Assembly: GCA_955651735.1 (NCBI GenBank)
Contig: CATPAM010000421.1
Span: 1-5,583, forward strand
Reading direction: 5' to 3'
Source: Candidatus Acidiferrales bacterium
GTDB taxonomy: Bacteria; Acidobacteriota; Terriglobia; Acidiferrales; UBA7541
Length of the DNA stretch: 5,583 nucleotides
Part shown: piece by piece, positions 5,525 through 5,583 of the stretch
How the letters are laid out: each line of letters begins with the position of its first letter
Position numbering within the stretch: position 1 is the first letter of the stretch
Notes under the pieces: model-generated
What the model was told of the DNA's origin: nothing
Seen by the model: only the letters and a program-made list of their open reading frames with translations
Database searches by the model: none
Program-made: the position numbers and the translations under genes

Positions 5525-5583
5525 ATGACCGGCTTAGAAACCACGTCGCCGCCAAGCACCACACAACAAAGGAACGCGACCAC
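5525..5583 (+). CDS. Possible start of an unidentified plus-strand gene leaving the window
   Basis: An ATG at 5525 opens a frame without stops to the window end, beginning MTGLETTSPPSTTQQ, a Ser/Thr-rich start that shows no family. Support is indirect: it lies about 56 bases after the predicted start of a good plus-strand promoter, and GGGGG lies just before the ATG, rather close for a ribosome site. GCCGGT (5501-5506) and ACCGGC (5528-5533) could form a hairpin enclosing the start codon. A competing reading is a minus-strand frame ending with TGA at 5446-5448, also open to the edge, that translates to a hydrophobic then proline-rich peptide. Only sequence to the right can decide. Confidence 0.3.
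   Translation, partial: MTGLETTSPPSTTQQRNAT

Noticed and set aside
5298..5564. A minus-strand frame of 88 codons upstream of the phosphatase
   Set aside because: It overlaps the phosphatase start in another frame, crosses the promoter candidate, and shows no domain or ribosome site.

Overview
The window looks like a chromosomal segment of a moderately GC-rich, soil-type bacterium. It is most likely an acidobacterium (Acidobacteriota, Terriglobia/Koribacter-like). This is inferred from the gene style: Hanks-type Ser/Thr kinases with acidobacterial-looking C-terminal domains, a pilin-like small protein, a DUF6249-type membrane protein, and a SpoIIE/RsbU-type phosphatase. No rRNA or tRNA gene, CRISPR array, transposase or phage gene was seen.

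Layout from left to right. (1) Positions 1-388, minus: the N-terminal part of a SpoIIE/RsbU-type PP2C phosphatase that runs off the left edge. (2) Positions 482-871, plus: a small membrane-anchored, pilin-like secreted protein, divergent from (1). (3) Positions 1048-1407, plus: a three-helix membrane protein resembling DUF6249. (4) Positions 1442-1469: a hairpin between two convergent genes, probably a shared terminator. (5) Positions 1474-1671, minus: a 4-oxalocrotonate tautomerase-like protein with Pro1 and Arg11. (6) Positions 1745-3349, minus: a membrane Ser/Thr kinase with a C-terminal extracytoplasmic beta-rich domain. (7) Positions 3350-3625: a structured intergenic region with repeats, hairpins and a T7 tract. 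(8) Positions 3626-4519, minus: a second, soluble Ser/Thr kinase paralogous to the first. (9) Positions 4645-5304, minus: an exported CX5R (dual-specificity/tyrosine type) phosphatase. (10) Positions 5305-5583: a mostly non-coding region with a good plus-strand promoter candidate and a possible start of a plus-strand gene leaving the window.

The theme is protein phosphorylation. Four of the seven well-supported genes are kinases or phosphatases. The phosphatase and both kinases lie in the same direction, but with gaps of 125 and 276 bases, so each may have its own promoter. The two kinases appear to be a tandem duplication in which one copy lost or never gained the membrane and sensor half. 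They share unusual motif changes: HGD instead of HRD, and Ser for the third Gly of the nucleotide loop. They also appear to share short upstream sequence blocks. No wholly new system is evident. The most interesting items are the kinase pair and its upstream motifs, the structured region between the kinases, and the altered active-site set of the tautomerase.
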